Below are positions 1-13,265 of a stretch of DNA of 64,000 nucleotides, one piece after another. Position numbers and translations under genes: made by a program. Each line of letters begins with the position of its first letter. The first letter of the stretch is position 1. Origin of the DNA: Bugula neritina (taxonomy: Eukaryota; Bryozoa; Gymnolaemata; Cheilostomatida; Bugulidae); the NCBI GenBank assembly GCA_964035545.1, contig OZ037767.1, positions 21,827,628 to 21,891,627 on the forward strand, given 5' to 3'. Under the pieces are notes generated by a model. The model worked only from the letters and a program-made list of their open reading frames with translations. It had not been told where the DNA came from and searched no databases.

Positions 1-13
1 CCTCTCTATACAG

Positions 14-3000
14 AATGGTCTTATTGTAACTAAGGCTTCACGGTAAGCGCTGCTACTGCTACTACAACTACTTCTACTACTACTGCTTCTGCTACTGCTA
101 CTACTAGTACTACTACCACTACTGCTACTACTGCTGCTACCACTTTTAATACTATTATTTTTGCTGCTGTACAGGTTCCCACTGCTAATAGACCCCCAGA
201 TGCAGGGTAAAACTTGGATCAAGAGTAGAGAAAAGAATAACGAGCTTCAAGCCACATCTCTAAATCACAAGTACTTCAGACAACACCTTGAAGATAGCCT
301 CAGTTTGGGCAGGCCCATAATTATTGAGGATGTCGGGGAGGAGCTTGACCCAGCCTTGGACAATGTGCTTGAAAAGAATTTCATTAAATCTGGATCTACT
401 TTTAAGGTAAGATTAAAGCCATTTTCCTGATACATGAACTTCTACAGCATTTGTAGTTGCTTTGTTAATTTAAAAAAGTTCGTATTATGATCAACTTTTT
501 AAAAATGCTGGGAAATATCTAAATTAAAATAGTAAATAGACATTATTCTACTGGTGCATTTTTCCCAAGCTTTTTATTATTTTGTTCCATATACAGTCAT
601 TTTGTTGTAAAACATACAATTTCTACTCGTTGTTTCAGTTAAAAGTTGTGAATTATATCTGCAGGTGAAAGTTGGTGATAAGGAGGTGGACGTGATGACC
701 GGCTTCAGGCTCTACATCACCACTAAGTTAGCTAACCCCGCCTACACACCTGAGGTGAGCGCCAAAACCTCCATCATTGACTTCACTGTCACCATGAAAG
801 GCCTTGAAGACCAGCTTCTCGGAATCGTCATCAACACGGAGAAACAGGTCAGCTAACGAAGTACTGCCACACTTCACCAATTAGCACATCTCTAATCCAA
901 TTCATAAAAAATGTATTTGCTTTCAACAGTATAGTTGACGTTTGTTTACTTTGTTGTACTGAAAAGCAATTCTATGAAGTCAATACTTCTTCAAACTTTC
1001 ACATTCTTATAAAATTGTTAAACTTATATCCTGTTAACACAACTGGTTGGTTACATCTTCACATCTGTACTACATTCCGTTGAGCTAGTGCTGAGCTGGT
1101 ATTGGAAATTCCAAAAAACTTATATGGTTGGAAGACTCTCTGTATTTTACCATCTTGAAATTGTCAGCCCTACTTTTAGTTTTGTACAGTCAGTATTTTC
1201 GGTATAACTTGTGACCTATTAAAAATGTTCACTCAGAAGCTTTGTGTACTTTGAGGATATGTGATGCAACATTGACAATGCTAATTACTATAAATATCGA
1301 TAGTTAAAATAACGACATCAGAAAATCCATGCACAGATAACAGACCTGAGGCCAAAACCAAAAAAAAAACAACAAATATTGGTTACCACAGCCAGGTTAA
1401 ATACTAAGCAACACTGTACAGACATCAGCTGTCAGACTATTTTCAAACTTTTTCATTTAGTGTAAAAAGGTTTTTAGCAGTTTTAAAATTTATAAGAAAA
1501 ACACAAATACATAGTGAATATGTAACACTAGTAAGTAAAGCTAAGACAAATACATAGTGAATATGTAGTAAGTAAAGCTAAGGCAAATACATAGCAAGTA
1601 AGTAATAAGTAAATACTTTCAACTATGTATAGGAACTGGAGTCTGAAAGGACAAAGCTGCTGGAAGATGTTGCAGCTAACAAGAGGAAGACTCAGGAGCT
1701 GGAAGACAATCTCCTGTACCGTCTCACCTCTACAGAAGGTTCTCTGGTAGAAGATGAGTCTCTCATTCAGGTGCTCCAAGTCACCAAAGTGACGGCTAAA
1801 GAAGTCCAGGAAAAACTAAACATTGCTGCGGAGACTAACATAAAAATCAATGCTGCAAGAGAGGAGTTTAGACCTGTGGCCAGTAGAGGTAAGGGTGTGG
1901 CTAGTAGAGGTAGGAGGTGCGGCTAGTAGAGGTAGGAGGTGTGGCCAGTAGAGGTAGAAGGTGTGACTAGTAGAAGTAGGAGGTGTGGCTAGTAGACGAA
2001 AGGGGTGTGGCTTGCAGAGGTAGGAGGTGTGGCTAGTAGTTGCAGGGGTTTGGCTAGTAAATGTAGGAGGTGTGGCTAGTAGAGGTAGAGGGTGTAGCTA
2101 ATAGAGGTAAGGGGTGTGGCTAGCAGAGGTAGGAGATGTGACTAGTATATTTTAAGTCAGTTTCAACTGAGTTTAAATAATGAAAACAATTTTTGCATTA
2201 AAAGTTTGGTGACTTTATTTTTTGATGCCTCCAGAATAATTTTATGAGTACTCTGTCAAAAACCCTGCCAGTCACCACTTCTAGTTGAGAGTTTTCTCTC
2301 CTGTACTGTAATGTTTGTTTTACAGGCTCCATCATCTACTTCTTGGTCGTGGAAATGTCAATGGTAAACACCATGTACCAGACATCATTGAAGCAGTTCT
2401 TAGAGATCTTTGACAGGTCTATGGCTCGCTCACAGAAATCTCCCATCACTGGCAAGCGTATTGCTGTAGGTTACAATAAATTACTTCCTAAACGTGAAAA
2501 TGATGCCTCACAGCGTATAGAGTGCTACCTCCTATGTAAAATCTTGTTGTATTCTATACGTTCTGCTATCAATGTTGTTATAATAAGTTTTGAGCTTGTA
2601 AACTTATTATGTATGTGGTTTGTTTGGTATTTTCAACACAAGCTATAGTTACCAGAAGTGTGCACGCATAGTAGTTTGTGTAATTTGAACTAGTTGAACT
2701 TGTAATTGCAGTTTTTATAGCAGAAAAAGTTAGTGTAGCTGTGAAAGGGACTAAATAACACACATCATAGTTTAGTTAATGTTTTATAAACTGGAATTGC
2801 CCAAGGAATTGTATCAATGAATGAATGAATGAAAAGTTTTTCAAATTTCCTGCATTCTTTGTTTACAGAAAAATAATCATTTGATAAATATGTCAGCCAG
2901 TGGAAAGTCGCAGCTAAAAACCAGCAAACTATAAATATTTAATCTTTACTGATGCTATTAGGACATGCGTTAAAAAATATTTTGCTTTTGATTACTTTTT

Positions 3001-6000
3001 TCATAGACTGCAATATAAACTTCTTCTATTTTTTCTTCATTACCTACAGAGAAGTGCTTATTGGCAAATGTTACGTAGAGTAGTCGCCATTGCTTTGTCA
3101 ATTGTTATAAACTAGCTTTGAAAGGCTGTGGATAAAAGTAAAAAGGAGTATATTGAGCAGTATATGACCTATTTTTTAGGTTACATCCAAACTAGAAAAT
3201 TAAACAAAAGTAATAGCAGTTGACAGTAAATGTTTTGACCCACCGACAGCTATGTGCCCTACAAACTTCTACTGTATCACTCTTTTTCTTTAAATTTTAC
3301 ATCTAAGTACCGTTTCAATATTACCTTGTCTAAAGACCTTCTAATCGGTTATTTGAGCATGTTCTCATATTGAATCAGCTGGTGTAATAATTTTTTCATA
3401 CAATAATCATTATTATTATTTAGCATCTGTCGTATATCAGAACTAGTTGTAGTTACCTGTATGTTATTCGGCTGTTATTTAGTGCCATTATACATTAGCA
3501 ATCTGTGTCTATCTTACAGAAAAAATGATGTCTTTAAATTGTCACACTTGAGAAAAAAATTCCACAATACTATACATCTTACAATATTCAGCCATATACA
3601 CCAAATCAGCAAAACATTGTTTATTTTATAGAACATTATAGAGTATCTGACGTTTGAGGCGTTCTGCTACACGACCCGAGGCCTCTATGAAGTGGACAAG
3701 ATGACCTTCACTATTCTGTTGACCTTGAAAATTCAGCTCTCCATGTCTGCTATCACTCACACAGAGTTCAGTGTATTTATCAAAGGTATAGTCTGTGTTC
3801 CATGTTATTTCCCAGCCTTATACAAGCAAAGAGTTAAACAGAAACAATTGTACTCATAACCTGCTGGCAAAGGTGGTTAGCTTGTTCAAGATTAATAGTT
3901 TCAAATATCTCCCGGTAAATGGATACTAAAAATCTTTACAACGTATTTTTTATAGTTAGGTAATAATTTAAACAGTTGCAAAAATTAAGATATATTTTAA
4001 GTAAAGCAAGATAAGAGTTACGCTTGTATTTTGTATATAATCTGTGGCATTTGGCAGGCCAGTATCAAAAAAGTCATTCTTTGAAATGCTATTAAGATTA
4101 TTTTCTTTGGTTATTTTTTTGCTTCTTTTTGATTCCTCCATGTAACTCTGCCCACAAGTAAACTTGCATGTTAGTTTAACACAATAATGACCTTGACAGG
4201 TGGCGCTGCTCTCGATCTCAACTCGGTGGAAGCCAAGCCCAAGAAGTGGATCCAGGACATGACGTGGCTGAACTTGGTAGAACTTGGCCTAAAACTGGCT
4301 CCTTTCAGAGATTTGACTAAACAGATCGGAAGTAATGACAAGGTGAGTCACTTCCTGTACAGGTAGACGTACTCGGCATATGAACACTGTCCGGGTAATC
4401 AGAATGACACTGAGTAGTGGTTTGGGTAGAAAACCTGATTAATTTTGCGTGAAATACAGGCTTTAGCAAAACAAAATATGACTTCTTACAGACATTGAGT
4501 TCTATGCTTAGTTTTAATTACAGTTGTATGATTAGTCGAAGAAAAAGTTGCTTGATAGCTAGAGCCTGGTTACTTTGTAGAACTGGAAGACGTGGTTTGA
4601 CACTGACGCCCCTGAAGAAGAGGTTATACCAGACGGGTATAACAATCTCAGTCTAATCCACAAGCTGTTGCTCATCAGAGCCTGGTGTCCCGACAGAGTC
4701 ATTCCTATGGCTAAGAAGTACATTGCAGAAGTCATGGGTCAAAGGGTAAGTTTGCAGCAGACAGTCTGTACACAGTGAATTCATATTTCCTGTTGGCTCT
4801 ACACTGGCGCATTTGTTCAGTAGAGTTCTCATCAGCTAGCACTCTAACTGATATATTCAGCTACTCACAGTTTTTGTCTAACTGAGGATTCAACTAATGG
4901 AATGAATTACTGAAATGATGCATAGACCAAAAATTTTTAAAAATAATCTTCGGCGAACTTCATAAAACATCAGGCTTTGATAACCTTTTTATTTCAATAA
5001 TATTTGTTAGCCTTTGTTATTAATTAAATGTGTATTTATGTTGAATAATGGTTTGACATACTACATGTGAGTAATTAGTCTTTCTATTTATCAGTTTGCC
5101 AATGCTGTCATCCTGAATATGGAGGGACTGGTTGAAGAGTCTGATAAACGAGTTCCTCTCATCTGTTTCCTGTCTATGGGTTCGGATCCTACAGAAAATA
5201 TCATGGGTTTGGCTAAGAAGATTAGCATGAGTAAGTGTTTACTACTCAGTCAGTGTTAACTACTCGGTACTACTCGGTTAGTGTTTACTAATCAGTATTA
5301 CTCAGTTAGTGTTTACTACTCAGTACTACTCAGTTAGTGTTTACTAATCAGTACTACTCAGTTAATGTTTACTACTCAGTAATACTCAGTTAGTGTTTAC
5401 ATTGTAGTCTAGGTCTGTTTTTTATTGTAATATCAGTGGGTTACAAATCTTTACTATACTATGCCTTACTGACTTTAATTTGTAGCACTCGCTCATCTAC
5501 TCACTCACTCATTGACTCACTCACTTCTCTCACTCACTTGCTCACTCACTCACTCACTAACTCACCCACTCACTCACTCACGCGCTCACTCACCAACTCA
5601 CCCACTCACTCACTCACTCACTCACTCACTTACTCACTCACTCACTCACTCACTCACTCACTCACTCACTCACTCACTCCATCAATTTAGTTTACCCATA
5701 ATTCTGTAGAATGTGGAGCTATCTCAATGGGTCAAGGTCAGGAAGTGCACGCTAGACGTCTGATAAGTGTCTCCATGGCTGAAGGTCGCTGGGTTCTTCT
5801 CCAGAATTGCCATCTTGGTCTAGACTTCATGGATGAGCTTCTTGAGACTGTATGTCTAATACTGTTGGTTTACCTTTGCAGTAGTAAATTATATTATCAT
5901 CAACTTTTTATAGCTTGGGTTTAGCCAAATGCACTAATATTATAGCATGAAAACAAAGTTTAATTAATAAGTTCAACTCAGTAATCAAAATATCGATGAC

Positions 6001-9000
6001 TCAACTGAATGAAGGAATTCGTTGTTCAATATTTTAGGGTAAATAATATACGATGGTCATATCAAATAAAAAACTAATAAATTTTACTTACTCGCTGCCA
6101 GGTACAAACAGCTGACCCCGTACACGCAAGTTTCAGATGTTGGATCACCACAGAAGTGCATCCCAAGTTCCCAATCAACTTGCTGCAATCTTCGCTGAAG
6201 TTTACTAATGAGCCCCCGCAAGGAATCAAGGCTGGCCTTAACAGAACTTATGCTGGCATCACTCAGGTACATGCTGACTCCTCACCACTGCTCTCTGGAG
6301 TTGTGTGTACTGCGTGCACTTCCGCATCAATTGCAGGCTTTACCTAGCCATTTCTATTACACCATTTATAACGGGATTTTTGAAAATCTTTTCATCACCA
6401 AAAGTTGGTACATTTTAAGAAGCATGTAAACTTTATCAAGTATAATTATTACTTTTAAATACAAGTTGTTTTGTTAATCTTTTTTGTTATGATTGGTTGA
6501 TAGTGGTGCTGGTATCCCATCTGTCACAACACATTATGCAGTATTACAAAATTTATATCATGTCTTACTGTGACTCTGTGACTGATAAAACTTCAAATTC
6601 AACTGTAGAATTACCAAAGCAATATATTGTATTGATAGGATCAACTAAAGCAATATATTGTATTGATAGGATCAACTGGATATCAACAACTTACCCCAGT
6701 GGAAACCAATGCTCTATGGTGTTGCTTTCCTGCATACAACAGTGCAGGAGAGAAGAAAGTTTGGTCCAATTGGATGGAACATACCATACGAATTTAACCA
6801 ATCGGATTTTACCGCCACAGTTCAGTTTGTCCAAAACCACCTTGATGACATTGATCCCAAAAAGGTAAGTGGTTTGTTACATGTATGATAAGTTCTGTAA
6901 GAGTAAAAGATTTTTTGTCTTTTTTTTAAAGTTTTTCATATGAACAGCTTTAATGTAATAAATTGCATGTCATTTTCTAATAGAATACACTTGAGCAAAT
7001 TAAAAAGAAGTGAATATGAAGGCAAATTACCAAACACTAATTCAACCAATAGTACACTTACACTCACATAGCATAAGAGCTTGCATTGCTTCTTGAATAA
7101 TTTTCTTTTAGCCAAACTATTAAGTCACTTCGAGACAGTTTGATTTCAACAATACTTTGTCACTAGCTGGTCTCTTTGTGTAGTAGTAGTGGAAGATGTA
7201 GTAGTGGTAGTAGTGGTAGTAGTAGTAGTAGTAGTGGTAGTAGTAGTAGTAGTAGTGGTAGTAGTGGTAGTAGTGGTAGTAGTGGTAGTAGTGGTAGTGG
7301 TAGTGGTAGTGGCCGTGGCAGCGGCAGTAGCAGTAGTAGTACAAGATGGCTGCTGTTTAACATTGCAGGGTGTGTCCTGGTCAACTGTGAGATACATGAT
7401 CAGTGAGGTACAATATGGCGGCCGTGTCACTGACGATTATGACAAACGTCTGCTAATCTGCTACGCCAGGGTGTGGTTTAGCGTCAACATGTTTGCCGAC
7501 AAGTTTAACTTTTACACTGGTGAGTTGCAAATGCATAGCTTCAACTCTTATCCTTACATGACTGTACTTAGGAACTTGGGCACTTGTACGTTTTGCCTAA
7601 TTTTTAAATTATACAGTTATAACGCTAGGATTTGTTTCTGTGAGAGCAGTATTTGAAGCTGGTTATCATAAGCAGGAAATTCCCAAAAAAAATTCTAAAT
7701 ATTTTGACACTTTCTACTTTTTGGTATTAGCGGAAAGTTAGAAATAAATTTAGTCGATATAATGTGAAGCTATTACCAGCTGTAAAATTAGTTACTACTT
7801 TAAAGAATAAAATGTTCAAATAAAGGCTCTGTTCAAATAATAACTTCTTGTGTGCCATCTAACCTATTTCTATTACTCACAAATCTATGTAAGTTAATCT
7901 GACAATACCAAAAAAATTTTCGATATCGAAATCTTTTGAACGTTTTTTGCTGTGCTACTGCTATTTATACAGAGCTGTAAAGCCACACAATTTCATGTTT
8001 TTTAATCTTACTGTTTTTTATTTCCTAAATTTAAGAAAAAAGTTTTCATTTTGTTTGTGATTTTCAGGATACAAGATACCGAAGTGCACTAACCTGGCTC
8101 AGTATAGAGAGTACATTGATGCCCTGCCTTTGAATGACTCACCTGAAGCTTTCGGCCTCCATCCTAATGCTGACATCACGTGAGTCTAGCCTCAGGGCTT
8201 CTTACTAGTAAAATATGTTATTGTGGTTACTACAATGTGATGTGAGCATTCCTGTTGGACCTCAGACTACCTTGACTGTGGGGTTTGATCTGCAGGTATT
8301 CAACCAACACAGCTACTGAGATGTTGACCACCATAGTGAATATTCAACCCAAAGATGCTGGTGGTGGTGGAGGGGAAACCAGAGAGACTATAGTTCACAG
8401 GCTAGCTTCAGAGATGGAGGAGAAGTTGCCACCAGACTACATTCCACATGAGGTAAATTAGAAACTAAAGCTAAGCTACAGTTTAGCTTACTCTGTTATG
8501 TGTCGCTTATGATTTTTGTTCATTGGCTAGTCATTATCCAATTTCATTTCTTGTAGATACGAGATAGACTGAAGAAGATGGATCATCTGAAGCCACTCAA
8601 CATTTTCCTCAAACAGGAAGTTGATAGAATGCAGCGAGTCATCAGCACCGTGCGCAGCACTTTGCGAGATCTCAAACTCGCTATTGAAGGCACAATCATT
8701 ATGTCAGAGAACCTGAAGGACGCCCTAGACAATATGTTTGATGCCAGAGTTCCTAACTTTTGGAAGAAGGTATGTAAACGGCTGGCACCATCACTGTCTC
8801 TTATATTTGATAATTATTCTATTGACTGAAACACGGCAATTTTTTATTAGTTACAGACATTTATGTCCCACCCTCCCACAGTATTACTATATGTAATACA
8901 TAACTCTAAAAATAAACAATAGTTACGGAACTACTATCATAGATATCAACTGTTTAATGATAATTTAATTTAAATAATTGTATAATAATTTAATAACTGT

Positions 9001-10129
9001 TCAATTATGAATTCAGAATTATAATCAATTGGTAATTGTTACAATATTATTGTATTCCTTTTATTAGAAGAATTTTTCTATATTTTTGACGTTGTGCCAT
9101 TCTCAACATATTGGTTTTTCTCCGCAGATTTCTTGGCAATCGGCTACCCTCGGTTTCTGGTTCACCGATCTGCTGGACAGAAATGCTCAGTTCTCTTCCT
9201 GGCTGTTTGAGGGACGTCCAACCAGTTTCTGGATGACTGGATTCTTCAACCCTCAGGGATTCCTGACGGCCATGAGACAGGAGATCACGAGAGCTCACAA
9301 GGGCTGGGCCCTCGACTCCGTCGTGCTCATGAATGACGTCACTAAGATGATGAAAGAGGATATTACATCACCTCCGGCTGAAGGTAAGGAAAGCATGACC
9401 ATCTTGTAGAGGCATTTTTACTGGAATAGAATGGATACTTTTAGAATGTTTCAATTGCTTATTAAATAATAATTCATCAATTAATTAATGCTAACATTAT
9501 TAAATAAACCACCTCTGGTCAAATTTAGAAAGTCTGCAAGACAAAAGACTTAGTGCTGGTGAATTCTGCTTCATGCAGTGAAAATATCTTTCTGGTGTAG
9601 AAAAGTTTCTACTACATATACTGTAATGTAGTCTTATACAGGCATTCTGTATTATGTTTATTACTGTGAGTTACTTATCTATTAATGTATTTTGAAAAAT
9701 TAGGTTTGGCTATTCTAACATAATATTTTACATACAGCTTTTTGTATACACTTTTGATAGAATATATAATAGAGCACTGAAAAGGTGAGTTTAGAACAGA
9801 GCCAGACAATGTTTGAGTTGTTATCATGTATCTAAAAAATTGTAGGGGTCTACGTTTATGGCCTATACTTGGATGGTGCGGGCTGGGACAGACGTAATGC
9901 CAAGTTGATGGAGCCCCAGGCTAAGGTTCTCTACACACTGCTACCAGTTGTACACGTGTACGCCATCAACTACAACCGACCTGAGGCTAGCAACTTATAC
10001 GAGTGCCCAGTCTATAAGAAACCTAACAGAACTGATTTGACATACATCTTCCCTCTTCTCCTTAAAACCAGCAAGGAACCAGATCACTGGATCCTGAGAG
10101 GCGTGGCATTGCTCTGTGACATCAAATAA
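14..10129 (+). CDS. DNAH5: Axonemal dynein heavy chain, DNAH5/DNAH8 type (C-terminal part, 18 exons)
   Basis: Force-generating heavy chain of the ciliary outer dynein arm; the motor ring hydrolyses ATP and walks on doublet microtubules. Exons: 14-42, 175-406, 665-847, 1633-1888, 2326-2465, 3632-3785, 4200-4342, 4581-4745, 5095-5230, 5710-5849, 6102-6266, 6670-6864, 7369-7519, 8068-8179, 8296-8452, 8557-8769, 9128-9383, 9846-10129. They join in frame to 1036 residues plus TAA, roughly the last fifth to quarter of a ~4,600-residue protein. Seen: AAA5/AAA6 region with [53 protein letters not shown] and [14 protein letters not shown] (about residues 480-520), then the C-terminal domain with [23 protein letters not shown] and the ending [13 protein letters not shown]. 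These match the DNAH5/8 clade as I remember it; which of the two cannot be settled here. The 5' end lies off the window. Introns at 1889 and 5231 carry arrays starting at the donor. Confidence 0.95.
43..168 (+). repeat. CTA/CTG trinucleotide array filling a dynein intron
   Basis: Imperfect CTA, CTG and CTT triplets run from six bases after the donor GT at 43 almost to the acceptor at 174, so the 132-base intron is nearly all microsatellite. Confidence 0.85.
1876..2150 (+). repeat. 22-bp minisatellite spanning the 5' splice site of a dynein intron
   Basis: About twelve units of 22 bases, core GTGTGGCTAGTAGAGGTAGG, run from the exon 1633-1888 boundary into the intron. The last 13 coding bases (GTGGCCAGTAGAG) plus the donor GTAAGG match the repeat unit, so the splice junction is itself the first unit. 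Most later units keep AGAGGTAGG or AGAGGTAAG, a donor-like string. Confidence 0.9.
5231..5400 (+). repeat. 28-bp minisatellite starting at a dynein splice donor
   Basis: Seven units of about 28 bases, most beginning GTTAGTGTTTACT and ending TACTACTCA. The first unit begins with the true donor (GTAAGTGTTTACTACTCAGT), in register with the others, directly after the exon ending at 5230. Confidence 0.9.
5492..5686 (+). repeat. (ACTC)n microsatellite before a dynein acceptor
   Basis: Nearly pure ACTC tetranucleotides, about 195 bases, ending about 23 bases before the acceptor of the exon at 5710. All reading frames through it are open and give Thr-His-Ser-Leu repeats; this is an artefact, not a gene. 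Confidence 0.9.
6616..6677 (+). repeat. 31-bp tandem duplication of a 3' splice site
   Basis: Two perfect copies of a 31-base unit (6616-6646, 6647-6677), each containing ATTGTATTGATAG and the first exon bases GATCAACT. The second copy supplies the functional acceptor at 6668-6669; the upstream copy gives an equivalent AG at 6637-6638 whose use would add 31 bases and shift the frame. Confidence 0.85.
7180..7345 (+). repeat. (GTA/GTG)n trinucleotide array before a dynein acceptor
   Basis: About 165 bases of GTA and GTG triplets ending about 24 bases before the acceptor of the exon at 7369. Homopolymer-like reading frames on both strands (Val, Ser, Thr, Leu, Tyr/His) are artefacts. Confidence 0.9.
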
Positions 10130-10267
10130 GCACCGCCCATTTATTGACTTCAAAACTTTATATTTACTTATTCTATTTCATATCCGTCCAAATTCACATG
10201 CCAGCGTATTCATTTTCTACTCTTTTGAACTTATAATAGCCATTGTGTTGAAGTTTATTGCTGTGAA

Positions 10268-10273
10268 AATAAA
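10268..10273 (+). promoter_or_regulatory. Poly(A) signal of the dynein gene
   Basis: AATAAA 139 bases after the dynein stop codon, the first canonical hexamer downstream. The cleavage site is not visible. Confidence 0.5.
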
Positions 10274-12247
10274 ACATGTCTCAATTTTTATTTAGATTTT
10301 ATTAAATAATATTTTGGTGCATTTTTGCAAATAAAAATTTTAAAAACCATCCAGATTTTAATTGTTGCTTTTTGCTGATAATCTTTGCTCAAAGTTATAT
10401 ACTATTATATACTGTTACTAATCTTTGAATCTAATACAATATTATAATAAATTTTGCATACAGCTAACCAATCAAGATTTCTTTTAAAAACTTATCTGTA
10501 ATTTACACTCTCCAAATATAAGGTAGCTAGCTGCTTTGGCTATAAACAGCTTCGACATCTGACAACTGACGTGTTGTTTTATATTACTGTATTTAGCAGA
10601 AGAATGTGACATGTGACATCTACTTGCAATCACTTGAACTGTCCTGTCATAATTTAGCCACCTGCAAATGAACTTTAATTGCTCTTACAAACTGACATAT
10701 ATATATATCAGCAAAATTACTGCAATATAATATCCCTACCCACATAAGTCTTAAACATACATAATAGCAATACACCATAATAATATACAGTAAATATGCA
10801 AAAAAACTTACATTTATATTAATAAATTCTAATATTATGTTGCTGTAGTAATATTTGCTACTGTAGTAATCTGTAAGTACTAGTACTGTAGTAATGTGTA
10901 CTATAATGTATGCTACTATAGTAATGTATGTTGTTGTAGTAACATATGCAAATTTAGTAACGTGTAAGGTTAACAAATAAACAAATGTTTAAACCTGGTC
11001 AACATAATAGCTATGTATTGAAAAGCGAAAAATAAAAGGCATTTAAAAGGAATTATTTGTCTGCTTAATGTTTCATAACTATTGAATTGCTTTTAAATTT
11101 CGCTAAGTATGTTTCAATAGGGACATGATAATCGTATAGCAAAATATAGATCAGCTGGCAAGTTTAGCATTCTTTAAAACAAAAGTTTGGTGTAAATGCA
11201 GACTGTACAGAAAGTTGGGAGGGTTTTTCTAGTTCTGTAAGTTTGGAATTATACAGCTAGTTTTAACTTTTACTAAATTTTAATCAACTGCGGTTACACC
11301 TTTTAGCCATAACTTACAGCTAAAAAATTTTCAACATTTTGATCAAACTAGTTTATTTCAAATATTTAATAATTACAGTAATAATCAACATATATTATTC
11401 CTATATTTTAAATCGCACAAGTTAGATTTTTTTGAAGTTATCATCTCTTGACTATTGATAAACTTTACAACATTATAATATATTTGCATTGCAGTGATCT
11501 AATTGGCTGAATGCATATTCACTGTTGATGCAATAGAAACATTGTGTTGAGCAATAATATTCTGTTCACTGGAGTCTCACAGGCAAGTAAGTTACTTTAC
11601 AATTTCTCGAGCCTTTTTATTTGTAAATGTTTATGCAGGCTAATAGCTTTAGTTTGTAAAGTTGTACAAACACCATACTGAATACAATGGTTTTATTTAA
11701 AATAATATGGAAATTGCACCTATTTTAGTTAAATAAATGTGTTAATATTTTAATTATTTAAGCTAACACTTTAATTACTTCTACACAATTTTAAATATAG
11801 TCACTAGCTAAAGTATATGTCTCAGCTAAACCTTTTGTAGAAGCAAAAAGTTTATCACAGCTACTATAGTCACTTTTCTGCAACAATATAATTACGGCTG
11901 CATTGTTCCGAAATATAAGACTTAGTTGCTAAATGCAGTGATTATAAAAATTATTAGGTATTTCAAAATAGTTTTATTATGAATGGGTAATTATGCTTCT
12001 ATACTAAATTGTCAACATAACTACATAATTAAGTGTGTGCTGAAAAGAGAGTAATTAGCAAAATCGTTTATAATAATGTCAAAGATGCTCAGGTCTTTAT
12101 ATGCAGGGAGAGGGATCAATATTTTACTATAATTTATGGAATTATGTCTTAATTAGATGCTGTAAACAGTTGAATATTGCTAGACGTTATCATATCGCAA
12201 GGTTTTTCATAGATAAAAATCCGCTGATCTGGTTAGCTGCTAAACCC

Positions 12248-12540
12248 CTAGACACACTTTGCCGAACCGTAGACCGTAACGCAAATGTTCAGCCATTTTT
12301 ACAAATGTCCCAGCTTCCTGTACGGCATTGCAGTACGTTAGGATCAAGCAATGCTTGATTAAAAAAAGTTACATCAAGCTTCCATTAGACAGAGAGACGT
12401 TCTCGCCAACTCATTAGATATAAATGTCCAATGAGGTGTTATAAACCGTACCCAATAGTGGACTTTGAGAACTTCAGTTCAGACACATTAAAAATGGCTG
12501 ACAGTTTACGCTACGGCCTACGGTGGCAAAGTGTGTCTAG
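12248..12540. mobile_element. Foldback/MITE-like element with ~60-bp inverted ends
   Basis: The left end CTAGACACACTTTGCC and the right end GGCAAAGTGTGTCTAG are perfect inverted repeats over 16 bases. Imperfect complementarity continues for about 60 bases (GTAGACCGTAACG against the complement of CGCTACGGCCTACG; AGCCATTTTTA against TAAAAATGGCT). No coding capacity; the interior is about 170 bases. Confidence 0.8.
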
Positions 12541-12959
12541 AGAGTAAATGTTGCATATTTTGGAAACATGACATGCTTTATATGAAAATTGTGCTGAACA
12601 AAGTGACAAAACCAATGTTCAGACTACATCTCAGCAATCACATGTTGTTTTGGTCCAAAGAAATCAAGTGCTAATTGAAATCAGGTGCCATGTGCCCAGT
12701 AGCAACAAAGATCCTACTATGTGCAGTTTTATTGGGCGTGACTTCAGTTTTAGATAGTCCAATATAAATGGGAGTTATAGTTTGATATTCAGAAAGCAAA
12801 AAAACTCTGTTTTGTTCACTTATGTATAGAACACATAGCTCTGCCTTTTCAATGAGTGTAACAGATTGCAAAGCTGTAGGAGTGTTTAAAAACAAGTAGC
12901 GTTAAAAAGTGCTTGAAAATAGGTTATCCTGGTTTAAACTATGTGTACATCACAAAAAT

Positions 12960-13265
12960 GTTAAATATGCTAGTGTATATTATATGCTATGGAATGTATG
13001 TATATAATATTACGTGTGTATTATGTGTGGAATTATATGTATGTATATTGTATAGTATTATATTATATGTATTTGTATAATATGTAGGTCTATATGTATA
13101 TGATGTTATGTTTGTATATTATTACATATGTGTATTGTGTGTGAAATAATATGTATGTATGTTATTATATTATATATGTTTAGATATACATGATGCATGT
13201 TATAATCATGTTTATGTGCTATGGGTGTTATAATATGTGCTTATTGTGTGTATTGTGTGTTTATG
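12960..13265 (+). repeat. TA/TG-rich low-complexity tract
   Basis: Dense TATGTATAT, ATTATAT and GTGTATTGTGTG words without a clean period. Confidence 0.7.

Noticed and set aside
5436-5709. Open frames coding Thr-His-Ser-Leu repeats
   Set aside because: They are translations of the (ACTC)n microsatellite inside a dynein intron, open in every frame.
7120-7430. Poly-Val, poly-Ser, poly-Thr and Tyr/His-rich frames on both strands
   Set aside because: Products of the GTA/GTG triplet array; no start context or conserved domain.
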